Positions 1 to 9,269 are shown, counted from the stretch's first letter. The stretch is DNA of 64,000 nucleotides from Bacteroidota bacterium (GCA_963169325.1 CAUJEY010000153.1:1-64000), one strand, 5' to 3'. Numbers and translations: made by a program. The notes: generated by a model not told the origin, from the letters alone.

Positions 1-479
1 AAGATCGCAGCAGCGAAGGCGGCGAACGCACACCCTGGCAGAACCGCGAAGGCGGCGGCGAACGCAAACCCTGGCTAGATCGCAGCAGCGAAGGCGGCGA
101 GCGCAAACCTTGGCAGAACCGCGAAGGCGGCGGCGAACGCAAACCCTGGCAAGATCGCAGCAGCGAAGGTGGCGAGCGCAAACCCTGGCAGAACCGCGAA
201 GGCGGCGGCGAGCGCAAACCCTGGCAAGATCGCAGCAGCGAAGGCGGCGAACGTAAGCCCTGGCAAAACCGCGAAGGCGGCAGCGGCGGTGGATATGAGC
301 GCAAGCCGTGGCAAGATCGCAGCAGCGAAGGTGGCGAACGCAAACCCTGGCAAAACCGCGAAGGCGGCAGCGGTGGCGGATACGAGCGCAAGCCCTGGCA
401 AGATCGCAGCGAAGGCGGCGAGCGCAAACCCTGGCAAAACCGCGAAGGCGGTAGCGGCGGCGGATACGAGCGCAAGCCC
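1..479 (+). repeat. In-frame tandem repeat, 75-bp then 87-bp period
   Basis: Coding tandem array inside the pseudouridine synthase. The codons for DRSS recur at 3, 78, 153 and 228 (75-bp period), then 315 and 402 (87-bp period, the extra bases adding SGGGY). Eleven Pro-Trp units are visible and Gln-Asp/Gln-Asn alternate. Point differences such as ERTPW (near 30) and KPWL (75) show slight divergence between copies. The array is a likely site of copy-number variation and of assembly error. Confidence 0.9.
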
Positions 480-1427
480 TTTAATAGAAGCGGCGGCGGC
501 GGATTTGGAAAAAAGCCGTTCGGAAGAAAACCTTTTGGTAAAAAAGAAGAATTTTATGTAGAGCGCAAACCGAAACCCGGTCTTCCCTCCGGCGAAGAAA
601 TGCCGCTCAATAAATACCTGGCGCACTGCGGTATCGCATCGCGTCGGAAAGCCGTCGAATTCATTGAACAGGGATTAGTGACGGTCAATGGCGAAGTGAA
701 AATAGAACCATACTACCGTATTCAGCCCGGAGACGTTGTGCTTTGCGACGGTAAACCGGTGCAAATTCAGGAACGTATGGTTTATGTGTTGCTGAATAAG
801 CCCAAAGGCGTCATCACCACTACCGACGATGACCGGGGGCGTCCGACCGTGCTCGATATCGTGGACCCGAATTATCCGGAACGCCTGTATCCGGTGGGCC
901 GCCTCGACCGGGACACCACGGGCCTGCTCCTTATAACAAATGACGGCGAACTCGCTGCCAAACTGACACACCCGAGCCACCACGTCCAAAAACAATATCG
1001 CATCGGTTTGGATCGCCCGCTGAGCAAAGCCGATTTTGAGCGTATCGAAAATGGCGTTGAATTGGAAGACGGCGTCGTACATGTCAATTGGGTACGGTAT
1101 TCGGAAGAACAGCCGAACCGCGATGTCATCGAGTTGGAAATTGTGGAAGGCCGCAACCGCGTCGTCCGCAGGCTGTTTGAAGCCCTTGGATATAGCGTGC
1201 GCAAACTCGACCGTTTCTATTTTGCCGGTCTCACCAAAAAAGAACTGCAGCGGGGCTCTTTCCGCGATCTGACGCAGCGGGAGATTATTATGCTGAAACA
1301 TTTTACCGGACATCCAACCGCACCTAAAAACCAGGACGAAGAGGATTTGCCGGAGGAAGAGGAAAGTGCCGAAATAGAATCGAGTGCTGAAATAGAATCG
1401 AGTGCCGAAGAGGAAACAACTAATTGA
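1..1427 (+). CDS. RsuA/RluB-type rRNA pseudouridine synthase with long repeat N-terminus (5' partial)
   Basis: Converts a specific uridine of ribosomal RNA to pseudouridine. The reading frame (codons from base 3) is open to the left window edge, so the true start lies outside; the ATG at 600 is internal. Visible residues 1-199 are a low-complexity extension of alternating units of the type ERKPWQDRSSEGG and ERKPWQNREGG, ending in Gly/Phe/Lys-rich sequence. Next come an S4 RNA-binding domain (begins KYLAHCGIASRRKA) and the catalytic domain with GRLDRDTTGLLL (catalytic Asp) and EGRNRVVRRLFEALG. The C-terminus is an acidic tail with SAEIES repeats. RG-rich extensions occur on this family in Bacteroidota and probably bind RNA, which is inference. 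RluB-like is the best guess; RsuA/RluF specificity cannot be excluded. Confidence 0.88.
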   Translation, partial: DRSSEGGERTPWQNREGGGERKPWLDRSSEGGERKPWQNREGGGERKPWQDRSSEGGERKPWQNREGGGERKPWQDRSSEGGERKPWQNREGGSGGGYERKPWQDRSSEGGERKPWQNREGGSGGGYERKPWQDRSEGGERKPWQNREGGSGGGYERKPFNRSGGGGFGKKPFGRKPFGKKEEFYVERKPKPGLPSGEEMPLNKYLAHCGIASRRKAVEFIEQGLVTVNGEVKIEPYYRIQPGDVVLCDGKPVQIQERMVYVLLNKPKGVITTTDDDRGRPTVLDIVDPNYPERLYPVGRLDRDTTGLLLITNDGELAAKLTHPSHHVQKQYRIGLDRPLSKADFERIENGVELEDGVVHVNWVRYSEEQPNRDVIELEIVEGRNRVVRRLFEALGYSVRKLDRFYFAGLTKKELQRGSFRDLTQREIIMLKHFTGHPTAPKNQDEEDLPEEEESAEIESSAEIESSAEEETTN

Positions 1428-1446
1428 CGCTTGAAACAATAATAAG

Positions 1447-1485
1447 GAGCCGGTGGACGTACAAACCACCGGCTCTTTCCTTTTT
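1447..1485 (+). terminator. Rho-independent terminator of the pseudouridine synthase gene
   Basis: A perfect 10-bp stem (GAGCCGGTGG / CCACCGGCTC, 1447-1456 with 1466-1475), a 9-nt loop, then TTTCCTTTTT. It lies 20 bp after the stop codon and upstream of the next ATG, so the downstream barrel gene is a separate transcript. Confidence 0.8.
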
Positions 1486-1504
1486 AAATTTAAACAACAG
1501 CATT

Positions 1505-2134
1505 ATGAAAGCGCAACAAATTTCGTTTCGACATCAGCTCCTGGCCATTTGTTTTTTGTTCGCCGGTTTTTCAGCCGCAAATGCTCAAATGACCGATGAC
1601 GGGGCCCGTTTCGGCCTCAAACTGGGCATTAACGGCACCAACCTGTACGACGACGCCAACGCCGAAGACCGTGATGGACGGATCGGACTAACCGGTGGGG
1701 TTTTTGCAAAAGTTCCCCTCGGCAAAAGTCACTTCTCCCTGCGCCCCGAACTGCTGCTGGCCACTAAAGGCGCCAATTATACCCTCGATAGTTTTACCTC
1801 TTCCCTGAAATTTGCCTACCTTGAATTGCCATTGTCCCTCGAATACAACCTCAGTATCCTGAATATTCACCTCGGCCTGAACGCCAGCTACCTGGCCAAC
1901 TCAAAAGGAGAATTCAAAGACGAACAAGGCAACCCGGTTAGTTTCGATAAAGATGAACTGGAAAAATTGGACTTTGGCTGGCATGCCGGCGCCGGTATCG
2001 ATTTAGGTAATATCGGTATTCATGCCCGTATTTCTCGGGGTCTGAAATCGATCGGCGAAAAACAAACGGTCAGCGATTATGTAGGCAGTTTAAAAAATGC
2101 TGCCTGGGCCATTACACTTTCGTATGGTTTTTAA
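1505..2134 (+). CDS. Outer-membrane beta-barrel protein (PorT/OMP_b-brl_2-like), 209 aa
   Basis: Predicted small outer-membrane barrel. ATG 1505 begins a clear signal peptide (MKAQQ..., hydrophobic core LLAICFLFAGFSA, cleavage near ANAQ). The mature part alternates short strands and turns and has the GLKLGINGTNL / FSLRPELLLATKG / LPLSLEYNL / HAGAGIDLG pattern of porin-like barrels common in Bacteroidota. The open frame extends upstream through a TTG at 1424, but that would run through the terminator hairpin and lacks a signal sequence, so ATG 1505 is chosen. The specific role is unknown. Confidence 0.75.
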   Translation: MKAQQISFRHQLLAICFLFAGFSAANAQMTDDGARFGLKLGINGTNLYDDANAEDRDGRIGLTGGVFAKVPLGKSHFSLRPELLLATKGANYTLDSFTSSLKFAYLELPLSLEYNLSILNIHLGLNASYLANSKGEFKDEQGNPVSFDKDELEKLDFGWHAGAGIDLGNIGIHARISRGLKSIGEKQTVSDYVGSLKNAAWAITLSYGF

Positions 2135-2161
2135 ATATTAGCCATTCCCTCTTCGCACCTC

Positions 2162-3769
2162 ATGCGTATTCAAACAGACTTCCTTGTCCTCGGTTCCGGC
2201 ATCGCCGGCCTCACCTTCGCTATTAAGGCCGCGCGGGCCCATACCAACAGAAAAATACTTGTGCTCACTAAAACCGTGGAAGGGGAAAGTAATACCCGGT
2301 ACGCACAGGGCGGGGTAGCCGCCGTTTGGGACCACGAAAAAGACACGTTCGGCAAACACGTCGAAGATACACTGGATGCCGGCGACGGACTTTGCCGGCG
2401 CGATATTGTGGAAATCGTGGTGGAGGAAGGCCCGGAACGGGTACAGGAACTCATCGACTGGGGCGCCCGGTTTGATAAAGAAAAAAACTCGGACAACTAC
2501 GACCTGGCCCGCGAAGGCGGACACTCCGAACATCGAATCCTGCATTACAAAGACCTGACCGGCTGGGAAATGCAGCGCAGCCTGATGGAGGAGGCTAAAC
2601 GTTACCCGAATATCGAGGTGCTGGAACATTACTTCGCGCTCGATATCATTACCCAGCACCACCTGGGCCGCATGGTCATCCGGGTGACGCCCGATATAGA
2701 ATGTTATGGCTGTTATGCCCTGAACAAACAAAACGGCGAAATTGATACGTTGCTCTCGCGGGTAACGGTGGTTTGTACCGGCGGCACCGGCCAGGTATAT
2801 AAATCGACGACAAACCCGGTAATTGCTACCGGCGACGGGATCGCCATGACCTACCGCGCCAAAGGCCGGGTGGAAAATATGGAGTTCGTGCAATTTCACC
2901 CCACCTCGCTGTACAACCCGGCGGGCGAAAATCCTTCGTTCCTCGTTTCCGAGGCCGTGCGCGGTTTCGGCGGTATCCTGAAAACAGCTGAAGGCGGGGA
3001 ATTTATGCACCATTACGACGAGCGCCTCTCCCTGGCGCCGCGCGATATCGTGGCGCGCGCCATCGACTCCGAAATGAAAAAACGCGGTACAGATTGTATG
3101 TACCTCGATTGCCGGCATTTAGACAAAGAAGGTTTCATGGCGCATTTTCCGACTATTTATGAAAAATGCCTCGGCCTCGGTATCGACCCGATGAAAGACA
3201 TGATACCGGTGGTGCCGGCCTGTCATTATATGTGTGGCGGTATTCTGGTCGATGAGCACGGAAGGAGCAGTATCCACCGGATGTATGCTGCCGGGGAGTG
3301 CTCTTCCACCGGCTTGCACGGCGCCAACCGCCTGGCATCCAATTCACTGCTGGAAGCTATGGTATTTGCACACCGGATTTTTCTGGATACCCAGGACAAA
3401 ATTGACCACTGGTCTTTTCAGGAAAATGTGCCGGACTGGAACGCAGAGGGCACGACCGATCCGAAGGAAATGGTGCTGATCACCCAGAGCATCAAAGAGT
3501 TGAAGGAAATTATGTCGTACTATGTAGGCATAGTGCGCTCCAACGTTCGTTTGAAACGCGCTTTGGACCGGCTTTACCTGCTTTTTCAGGAAACGGAAGA
3601 ACTGTACAAAACCACCACGATCAGTCCGCAACTAATGGAGTTGCGCAACCTGATCACCATTGCATACCTGATCACGCGCTCGGCCACGCACCGACGGGAA
3701 AGCCGCGGGTTACACTACACGACGGATTATCCCGGCAAACTGGCCTTTGAGGAGTTTTCGGTATTGTAA
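2162..3769 (+). CDS. nadB: L-aspartate oxidase
   Basis: FAD enzyme that oxidises L-aspartate to iminoaspartate, the first step of de novo NAD synthesis. Its partner NadA is not in the window. 535 aa, normal for the family. Visible motifs: Rossmann GSGIAG (residues 11-16), RYAQGGVAAVW (from residue 46), the substrate-side HPTSLY motif, the ACHYMCGGI segment, and GLHGANRLASNSLLEA near the FAD-binding C-terminal part. The C-terminal helical domain contains RSATHRRESRGLHY, typical of the succinate dehydrogenase/aspartate oxidase family. The stop is one base from the stop of convergent hflX, with no room for a terminator between them. Confidence 0.95.
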   Translation: MRIQTDFLVLGSGIAGLTFAIKAARAHTNRKILVLTKTVEGESNTRYAQGGVAAVWDHEKDTFGKHVEDTLDAGDGLCRRDIVEIVVEEGPERVQELIDWGARFDKEKNSDNYDLAREGGHSEHRILHYKDLTGWEMQRSLMEEAKRYPNIEVLEHYFALDIITQHHLGRMVIRVTPDIECYGCYALNKQNGEIDTLLSRVTVVCTGGTGQVYKSTTNPVIATGDGIAMTYRAKGRVENMEFVQFHPTSLYNPAGENPSFLVSEAVRGFGGILKTAEGGEFMHHYDERLSLAPRDIVARAIDSEMKKRGTDCMYLDCRHLDKEGFMAHFPTIYEKCLGLGIDPMKDMIPVVPACHYMCGGILVDEHGRSSIHRMYAAGECSSTGLHGANRLASNSLLEAMVFAHRIFLDTQDKIDHWSFQENVPDWNAEGTTDPKEMVLITQSIKELKEIMSYYVGIVRSNVRLKRALDRLYLLFQETEELYKTTTISPQLMELRNLITIAYLITRSATHRRESRGLHYTTDYPGKLAFEEFSVL

Positions 3770-3770
3770 T

Positions 3771-4979
3771 TTACCACGCTTTCGCCTGGTGCGGGTACCG
3801 CACCACATAAGATTCCTTAATCAATCGTGTCATCCGCTCCCGCAATTCTTCGATACCTTCTTTGCTCTTGGCGGAAATAAACACGTTTTCGCCATTCGCA
3901 TGGAGCAGGCGTTCGCGTAGTTCCGTTTCGAGTTCGCTCCGGGTGGCTTCGTCAAGCAGGTCGTCGAACCAGCGTTCGCGGTACAGGTCCATCTTGTTGT
4001 ACACCATCAGCGTGGGTTTTTCGCCGGCGCCGATTTCCAGGAGGGTTTTTTGCACGGTTTTGATATGGTCTTCAAACTGCGGATGCGCCACATCCACCAC
4101 ATGCAACAGAATATCGCTTTCGCGCACCTCATCGAGCGTGCTTTTGAAACTTTCCACCAAATGGTGGGGCAGTTTGCGGATAAAACCGACGGTATCCGAC
4201 AGCAGGAAAGGTATCTGGCCGAAGACCACTTTGCGCACCGTGGTATCGAGTGTGGCGAACAATTTATTTTCGGCCAGCACTTCGGATTTTGAAAACAGGT
4301 TGAGCAAGGTGCTTTTGCCCACGTTGGTATAGCCTACCAGCGCTACCCGGATGAGCTCGCCGCGGGTTTTGCGCTGCGTTTGTGCCTGCCGGTCTATGTC
4401 TTTGAGTTTTTCTTCCAAAACCTTGACGCGGTATTGCACCAGGCGCCGGTCGGTCTCGATTTGTGTTTCCCCCGGGCCGCGCATCCCGATCCCGCCGCCC
4501 TGGCGCTCCAAGTGCGTCCATAGGCCGCGAAGGCGGGGCAACAGGTATTTCATCTGAGCCAGTTCTACCTGAGCTTTGGCCTGGGCAGTTTGGGCGCGGT
4601 TGGCGAAAATATCGAGGATAAGCGTAGAGCGGTCCACAATTTTTACCTTCAGCGCTTCCTCGATATTGTTGGTTTGTTTGCCGGTGAGGTCGTCGTCGAA
4701 AATGACCATATTCACCTCTTCGTGGCGCTCCAGGTATAAGCGGATTTCTTCCAGTTTACCTTTACCCACAAAGGTACGGTGCTCCGGGTGCGCGGCGCGT
4801 TGTGTGAATCGTTTGATGGTGACGGCCCCGGCGGTGGTGGCCAGAAATTCGAGCTCGTCCATGTATTCATGCGCCTGAGTCTCGTTCACCTCGGGGGTGA
4901 TAAGGCCCACCAAAACGGCGTATTCGGTTTCTTTTTTGAGCGTGGCGGTTTTTTCGCCGAGTGTCCAGTCTTTGGCCAT
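3771..4979 (-). CDS. hflX: GTPase HflX, 402 aa
   Basis: Ribosome-associated GTPase that splits stalled or stressed 70S ribosomes. The N-terminal HflX domain contains the glycine-rich RGPGETQIETDRR linker. The G domain shows G1 GYTNVGKST (residues 196-204), G3 DTVGF (232-236) and G4 NKMD. An in-frame ATG at 5018 would add 13 residues, but it lies 1 nt downstream of a good -7 box (5020-5027). Transcription probably starts at about 5016, so the ATG at 4979 (MAKDWTLGEK) is preferred. The gene ends tail to tail with nadB. Confidence 0.92.
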   Translation of the reverse strand: MAKDWTLGEKTATLKKETEYAVLVGLITPEVNETQAHEYMDELEFLATTAGAVTIKRFTQRAAHPEHRTFVGKGKLEEIRLYLERHEEVNMVIFDDDLTGKQTNNIEEALKVKIVDRSTLILDIFANRAQTAQAKAQVELAQMKYLLPRLRGLWTHLERQGGGIGMRGPGETQIETDRRLVQYRVKVLEEKLKDIDRQAQTQRKTRGELIRVALVGYTNVGKSTLLNLFSKSEVLAENKLFATLDTTVRKVVFGQIPFLLSDTVGFIRKLPHHLVESFKSTLDEVRESDILLHVVDVAHPQFEDHIKTVQKTLLEIGAGEKPTLMVYNKMDLYRERWFDDLLDEATRSELETELRERLLHANGENVFISAKSKEGIEELRERMTRLIKESYVVRYPHQAKAW

Positions 4980-5019
4980 GCGAGTTGCGGCTTCTGATAT
5001 TTGTGCTAAATGGATCATG

Positions 5020-5027
5020 CAAAGGTA
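5020..5027 (-). promoter_or_regulatory. Bacteroidota -7 promoter box for hflX
   Basis: TACCTTTG on the minus strand, an exact match to the TAnnTTTG element of Bacteroidota housekeeping promoters. Transcription would start about 4 nt downstream, which favours the hflX start at 4979. No clear TTG -33 element is visible. Confidence 0.5.
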
Positions 5028-5130
5028 GTGTGTTTTAGGCGGGTTAACGCTGCGTATCTGTTTAGAGGGGTAAGTGCAGCCTGAAACGCACGGAAAATGG
5101 CAAAAAGTTCCGCCTGGGATTTGTTACACT

Positions 5131-5169
5131 TAAAAAAAGACCCCGAATGATGACAAACATCATTCGGGG
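5131..5169 (-). terminator. Terminator of the lipoprotein gene at 5198-5749
   Basis: A perfect 12-bp stem (CCCCGAATGATG / CATCATTCGGGG, 5141-5152 with 5158-5169) with a 5-nt loop. On the minus strand it is followed by a T-run (complement of TAAAAAAAGA at 5131-5140). It shares the core GACCCCGAATG with the hairpin behind rpoN. Confidence 0.8.
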
Positions 5170-5197
5170 CGCTGTTACAAGGTGCTAAATTGAACGG

Positions 5198-5749
5198 CTA
5201 AAACAAACGGTAATTTTCGTAGAAAACGCCCTCATATTGCAAGTTTTTGGGAAGCCCCAAATCGCCATTACCATTCTTGGAGGTACGTTTGAATTTAACT
5301 TTGAACCGGCCTTTAACCTCCATTTTTATCGTATCTAAATTTTCAATGTTGAAATATCCTTCATCAGCATCTATAAGTTTGTAATCATACCCATCAGTAT
5401 CTTCATCTATTGATTGCGAAAAGAGAGTTTTAGCCTTAATATAAAGGATTCGTTCCGTATGAAGTTTAAAATTTCCTTCATTGATTGGAAGCCAGTCAAA
5501 TCCAAATACCGTTGTAATATTCCCTTCTTTTTTGACAAATGGAAAACTAAGCAAATGATAAATAGTATCTCTTCTGAAATCCGGTTCGTAGCCATCTGCA
5601 ATTTCACCATTAAGGTAAATGACGGATTCTCCGAGCGCCACGTCATCCGGAAGGTTTACTGCAGGTGGGTCTTTTTGGCACTGAAGAAACAAGACAAGGA
5701 AAAAAGTGAAAAAAAGAGGGGTAAGTAGTGAGGGCAGTCCTTTTTTCAT
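5198..5749 (-). CDS. Hypothetical lipoprotein, 183 aa
   Basis: I do not recognise the family. The N-terminus is a lipoprotein signal (MKKGLPSLLTPLFFTFFLVL followed by FLQC, with Cys near residue 24), so the product is likely lipid-anchored. The rest is about 160 residues of mixed Asp-rich, beta-like sequence with no cysteine pattern or catalytic motif. It is a single-gene unit with its own terminator. Its base composition is more AT-rich than the neighbouring genes, which could mean recent acquisition or weak constraint. Confidence 0.75.
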   Translation of the reverse strand: MKKGLPSLLTPLFFTFFLVLFLQCQKDPPAVNLPDDVALGESVIYLNGEIADGYEPDFRRDTIYHLLSFPFVKKEGNITTVFGFDWLPINEGNFKLHTERILYIKAKTLFSQSIDEDTDGYDYKLIDADEGYFNIENLDTIKMEVKGRFKVKFKRTSKNGNGDLGLPKNLQYEGVFYENYRLF

Positions 5750-6183
5750 GGCTTAATAAATTTGGTGCATACTTTCTGGAATATTTGGTCGGTAGGTACT
5801 TATGGATACTTTTTTATAAACACCTGAAAGCGTCCTTTTGGCAGTTTCCGCTACAGAATCTGAAATTTACAAACATTCTGGAATATTATCGCCCCAAGCG
5901 ATTTCGGCGTCTAAAATTTTCCTCGCACAAATATTTTTTTTCATAATCCGGACATTTTTTTACATATTTTTTAAAATTGTTAATTCTTGTTGATAAATTT
6001 TAAAATACTGAAAATCAATTTTTTAACTAAATTTATATCAATATAAAATTTTAACCCGGTGCATCCACCAAAATTTCCGGTAAATTTGGCCTCCTATTTG
6101 ATAGGGGCATTTTACCACAAACCGGTTTTATTCCCGAATCAGATTCCCGAACCCACTTTTTTAATCTCTTAGCCCGATTGTTT
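5750..6183. other. AT-rich intergenic region, 434 bp
   Basis: Separates the lipoprotein gene from rpoN and is strongly AT-rich, especially 5930-6050. Apart from the -7 box at 6081 I see no gene, repeat or hairpin that I can support. Confidence 0.6.
6081..6088 (+). promoter_or_regulatory. Candidate -7 box for rpoN
   Basis: TAAATTTG fits TAnnTTTG, about 95 bp upstream of the rpoN ATG. No clear -33 TTG. Confidence 0.35.
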
Positions 6184-7800
6184 ATGGCGTTGATTGGTAA
6201 CAGGCAGATGCTCAGCCAAAAGCTGCAGCAAAAACTATCCCCCCAGCAGATTCAGCTGATGAAGCTGCTGCAAATCCCCACAGCCACCCTTGAGCAACGC
6301 ATTCAGGAAGAACTGGAAATAAATCCCGCCCTCGAAGAAGGCGACGACACTGCGGATCTGATGGAAGGCATGACCAGCCTGGATATCGCCGACGGTGAAA
6401 CTGATTTTTTTGAAAAAGACGGCACCGAAGACGGCGGTAATGCCATCGATGAAGTAGACCGGGAGACGGCCGACGACTACGCCGATGAAGAAGAAGCGGT
6501 CTCCATTCGGGAAGACGACGTGGAACTGGACGACTACCTGGTGGATTTTATCGAAGACGATCCCTCCACTTACAAAACCCGCGGAGACGACCACAGCAGC
6601 GATGAAGAATCAAAAACCATCCCGCTGGCGTTTGAAAATACCTTTCACGAATACCTCGAACAACAACTCGGCCTGATCCGCCTGAAAGACGAGCGCGAAC
6701 ACAACATCGCCCTGCAAATTATCGGCTCCATAGATGATGACGGCTATCTGCGCCGCGAAATCTCGGCCATGGTAGACGACCTGCTGTTCAGCCAGAACAT
6801 TACCACCGACGAGAAGGAAATAGAACGTTTGCTCGCCAAAGTGCAACAATTCGACCCACCCGGGTGTGGCGCGCGCGACCTGCGTGAATGCCTGCTGTTG
6901 CAACTTCGCCATAAACTCAAACAAAGCGATGATGTGGTTACTTACGAGGAAAAACTGGCGATTCCGGTCGCCATCCGCATCATCGACCAGTATTTCGACG
7001 AGTTTACCAAAAAACACTATCCCAAATTAGCCCGCCAGCTCAACCTCGACGACGAAGACCTGAAGGCCGCCGTGGATGAAATACTTAAACTCAACCCCAA
7101 ACCGGCCAGCGGCTTTATCTCCAGGAGCGACCGCGCCACGAATTATGTACTGCCCGACTTCCTGGTGGCCAACCGCGACGGCGAACTTGAGCTGACACTC
7201 AATGCCCGAAATGCCCCAGAACTGCGGATCAACGACCAGTACCGCGATATGTTGAAGTCATTTCACGCGGGCAGGAGCAGCCGCCGCCCGTCGAGAAAAG
7301 AAAAAGAGGCCATACTGTTTATCAAACAAAAAATCGATAGCGCCAAGTGGTTTATCGACGCCATCAAACAGCGCCAGCAAACCATGATGCTCACCATGGG
7401 CGCTATCCTCGATCACCAGCACGAATATTTTCTGAGCGGCGACCAGAAAAAAATCCGCCCGATGATCCTCAAAGACGTGGCTGATGCTACCGGGCTGGAT
7501 ATCTCCACCGTTTCGCGGGTGGCTAACTCCAAGTACGTACAAACGGAATTCGGCACCAAACGCCTCAAAGAGTTTTTCTCCGAAAGCCTTCAAACCCAGG
7601 ACGGCGAGGAAGTATCTACCCTCGAAGTGAAAAAAATCCTCACCGATATGATAAAGGAGGAAAACAAACGCCGGCCGCTCTCCGATGAGAAGTTAAAAAC
7701 CATCCTGCTCAAAAAAGGCTACAATATCGCCCGGCGTACCGTGGCGAAGTACCGGGAACAGTTGAATATCCCGGTGGCTCGGTTGAGGAAGGAGCTGTAA
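6184..7800 (+). CDS. rpoN: RNA polymerase sigma-54 factor, 538 aa
   Basis: Sigma-54, which directs RNA polymerase to -24/-12 promoters opened by AAA+ activators. Region I is glutamine-rich (RQMLSQKLQQKLSPQQIQLM), then a very acidic region II (about residues 55-150), the core-binding domain, a helix-turn-helix (DVADATGLDISTVSRVANS), and at the C-terminus the RpoN box ARRTVAKYREQLNIP. ATG 6184 is chosen over a TTG two codons upstream. No enhancer-binding protein or obvious -24/-12 promoter was recognised in the window. Confidence 0.95.
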   Translation: MALIGNRQMLSQKLQQKLSPQQIQLMKLLQIPTATLEQRIQEELEINPALEEGDDTADLMEGMTSLDIADGETDFFEKDGTEDGGNAIDEVDRETADDYADEEEAVSIREDDVELDDYLVDFIEDDPSTYKTRGDDHSSDEESKTIPLAFENTFHEYLEQQLGLIRLKDEREHNIALQIIGSIDDDGYLRREISAMVDDLLFSQNITTDEKEIERLLAKVQQFDPPGCGARDLRECLLLQLRHKLKQSDDVVTYEEKLAIPVAIRIIDQYFDEFTKKHYPKLARQLNLDDEDLKAAVDEILKLNPKPASGFISRSDRATNYVLPDFLVANRDGELELTLNARNAPELRINDQYRDMLKSFHAGRSSRRPSRKEKEAILFIKQKIDSAKWFIDAIKQRQQTMMLTMGAILDHQHEYFLSGDQKKIRPMILKDVADATGLDISTVSRVANSKYVQTEFGTKRLKEFFSESLQTQDGEEVSTLEVKKILTDMIKEENKRRPLSDEKLKTILLKKGYNIARRTVAKYREQLNIPVARLRKEL

Positions 7801-7843
7801 AGGGCAAACTCTGGTTTATATAACATAGGGATGACATTATACT

Positions 7844-7885
7844 AAAGACCCCGAATGTTGCACTTAGCATCCATTCGGGGTCTTT
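7844..7885 (+). terminator. Terminator-like hairpin after rpoN
   Basis: A 14-bp perfect stem AAAGACCCCGAATG (7844-7857) with CATTCGGGGTCTTT (7872-7885) and a 14-nt loop. The T-rich 3' side is short (TCTTTAATT). Its core is the same as in the hairpin at 5141-5169. Confidence 0.65.
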
Positions 7886-8145
7886 AATTGCATTTCCGGC
7901 AAACATTGGCTAAGGCTTATTTTTTAAAACAAAAAATAGGTTTCCCTTACCGAGATTAAAACACCCGTTTAAGGCCTTACTGTGCTTCAACCCTGCTCAA
8001 ACATTGCTTTTTAAATGTTTTTTCAACCTTTTTTTATCAAAGTATTTTTATTTAATGCTTTGAAAATCAAAGAACAGTAGTGTTTTTATAATATATTAAA
8101 TTAAAAAAAATTTGTTCAGGTATAGCAGCGTAAAAACATTTTGTT

Positions 8146-8153
8146 TATTTTTG
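8146..8153 (+). promoter_or_regulatory. -7 box for recA
   Basis: TATTTTTG matches TAnnTTTG. It predicts a leader of about 26 nt to the ATG at 8183, and it lies just inside a possible TTG-initiated extension (8141), which argues against that longer start. Confidence 0.45.
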
Positions 8154-8182
8154 TACCCACTTTCAATAAACATCGCAGCAAT

Positions 8183-9256
8183 ATGTCGAACGAAAAAGAA
8201 AACAAACTCAAATCTTTACAGGCTACCATCGATCGCCTGGATAAAACCTATGGCAAAGGCACCATCATGCGGCTTGGCGACAAGCAGGCTATTGAGGTGG
8301 AAGTGATTCCCACCGGTTCGCTTGGTCTCGATATGGCACTTGGGTGTTATGGCTTGCCGAAAGGACGTATTATCGAAATATACGGCCCAGAATCCTCGGG
8401 TAAAACGACGCTGGCCATCCACGCCGTAGCCGAGTGCCAGAAAAAGGGCGGAATAGCCGCCATTATCGACGCCGAACACGCATTCGACCGTTTTTATGCG
8501 GAGAACCTGGGCGTTAATGTAAATGACCTGCTGATCAGCCAGCCCGACAACGGGGAACAAGCGCTGGAAATCGCCGAAAACCTCATTCGTTCCGGCGCAG
8601 TGGATATCGTAGTTGTCGACTCTGTGGCTGCCCTCGTCCCTCGTTCAGAGATTGAAGGCGAAATGGGCGACTCCAAAATGGGGCTCCAGGCGCGCCTGAT
8701 GAGCCAGGCCATGCGCAAACTCACTGCCGCCATTGGCCGCACGGGCTGCACTTGTATATTTATCAACCAGTTGCGTGAAAAAATTGGTGTCATGTTCGGC
8801 AACCCGGAAACGACGACGGGCGGTAATGCACTCAAATTCTATGCCTCCATACGGCTTGACATCCGGAAAAGCGGCGCAGCCCTGAAAGACAAAGACGGCA
8901 ACGTCGTCGGCAACCAGGTGAAGGTAAAGGTGGTCAAAAACAAACTTGCCCCACCCTTCCGCGTAGCCGCTTTCGATATTATTTTCGGACAAGGCATCTC
9001 CAAAGCCGGCGAGATTATCGACTTGGGCAGCGACTTCGAAATCATCCAGAAAAGTGGGGCTTGGTACAGCTATAACGGCGCCAAGATTGCCCAGGGCCGC
9101 GATTCCGCCAAACAATTTATGATTGATAACCCGGAAATGGCCCTCGAAATTGAACAGAAAATAAAAGAAAAAGCGGCGGCAGGCGCACCGGTGAGACACA
9201 CCGCAGCAGTAGCAGTTGCCGCTAGCGACAACGGCGTTGAAGAGGAAGATTATTAG
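8183..9256 (+). CDS. recA: Recombinase RecA, 357 aa
   Basis: DNA-dependent ATPase that forms the strand-exchange filament in homologous recombination and activates the SOS response. [10 protein letters not shown] start; [11 protein letters not shown] near residue 25; Walker [10 protein letters not shown]; the catalytic-Glu region IIDAEHAFD; Walker [11 protein letters not shown]; loop L1/L2 segments ([39 protein letters not shown]). An Ala-rich tail ends in acidic residues, as in most RecA proteins. The stop is 13 bp from the stop of the convergent esterase gene. Confidence 0.97.
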   Translation: MSNEKENKLKSLQATIDRLDKTYGKGTIMRLGDKQAIEVEVIPTGSLGLDMALGCYGLPKGRIIEIYGPESSGKTTLAIHAVAECQKKGGIAAIIDAEHAFDRFYAENLGVNVNDLLISQPDNGEQALEIAENLIRSGAVDIVVVDSVAALVPRSEIEGEMGDSKMGLQARLMSQAMRKLTAAIGRTGCTCIFINQLREKIGVMFGNPETTTGGNALKFYASIRLDIRKSGAALKDKDGNVVGNQVKVKVVKNKLAPPFRVAAFDIIFGQGISKAGEIIDLGSDFEIIQKSGAWYSYNGAKIAQGRDSAKQFMIDNPEMALEIEQKIKEKAAAGAPVRHTAAVAVAASDNGVEEEDY

Positions 9257-9269
9257 ACGGTTGCCCTTT

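Larger units (their letters stand above)
7801..8182. other. rpoN-recA intergenic region, 382 bp
   Basis: Contains the hairpin behind rpoN and, near the end, the recA -7 box. The middle (7910-8140) is AT-rich with no ORF. No LexA/SOS-type palindrome was recognised. Confidence 0.5.

Noticed and set aside
75-626. 183-codon minus-strand ORF and 130-codon plus-frame ORF (169-561) in the repeat region
   Set aside because: Both are other-frame readings of the in-frame KPW repeat of the pseudouridine synthase; their Ala/Phe-rich or Ala/Lys-rich repetitive products are typical shadows.
1424-1504. TTG-initiated N-terminal extension of the small beta-barrel protein
   Set aside because: It would read through the upstream terminator hairpin and bury the signal peptide; ATG 1505 gives a clean signal sequence.
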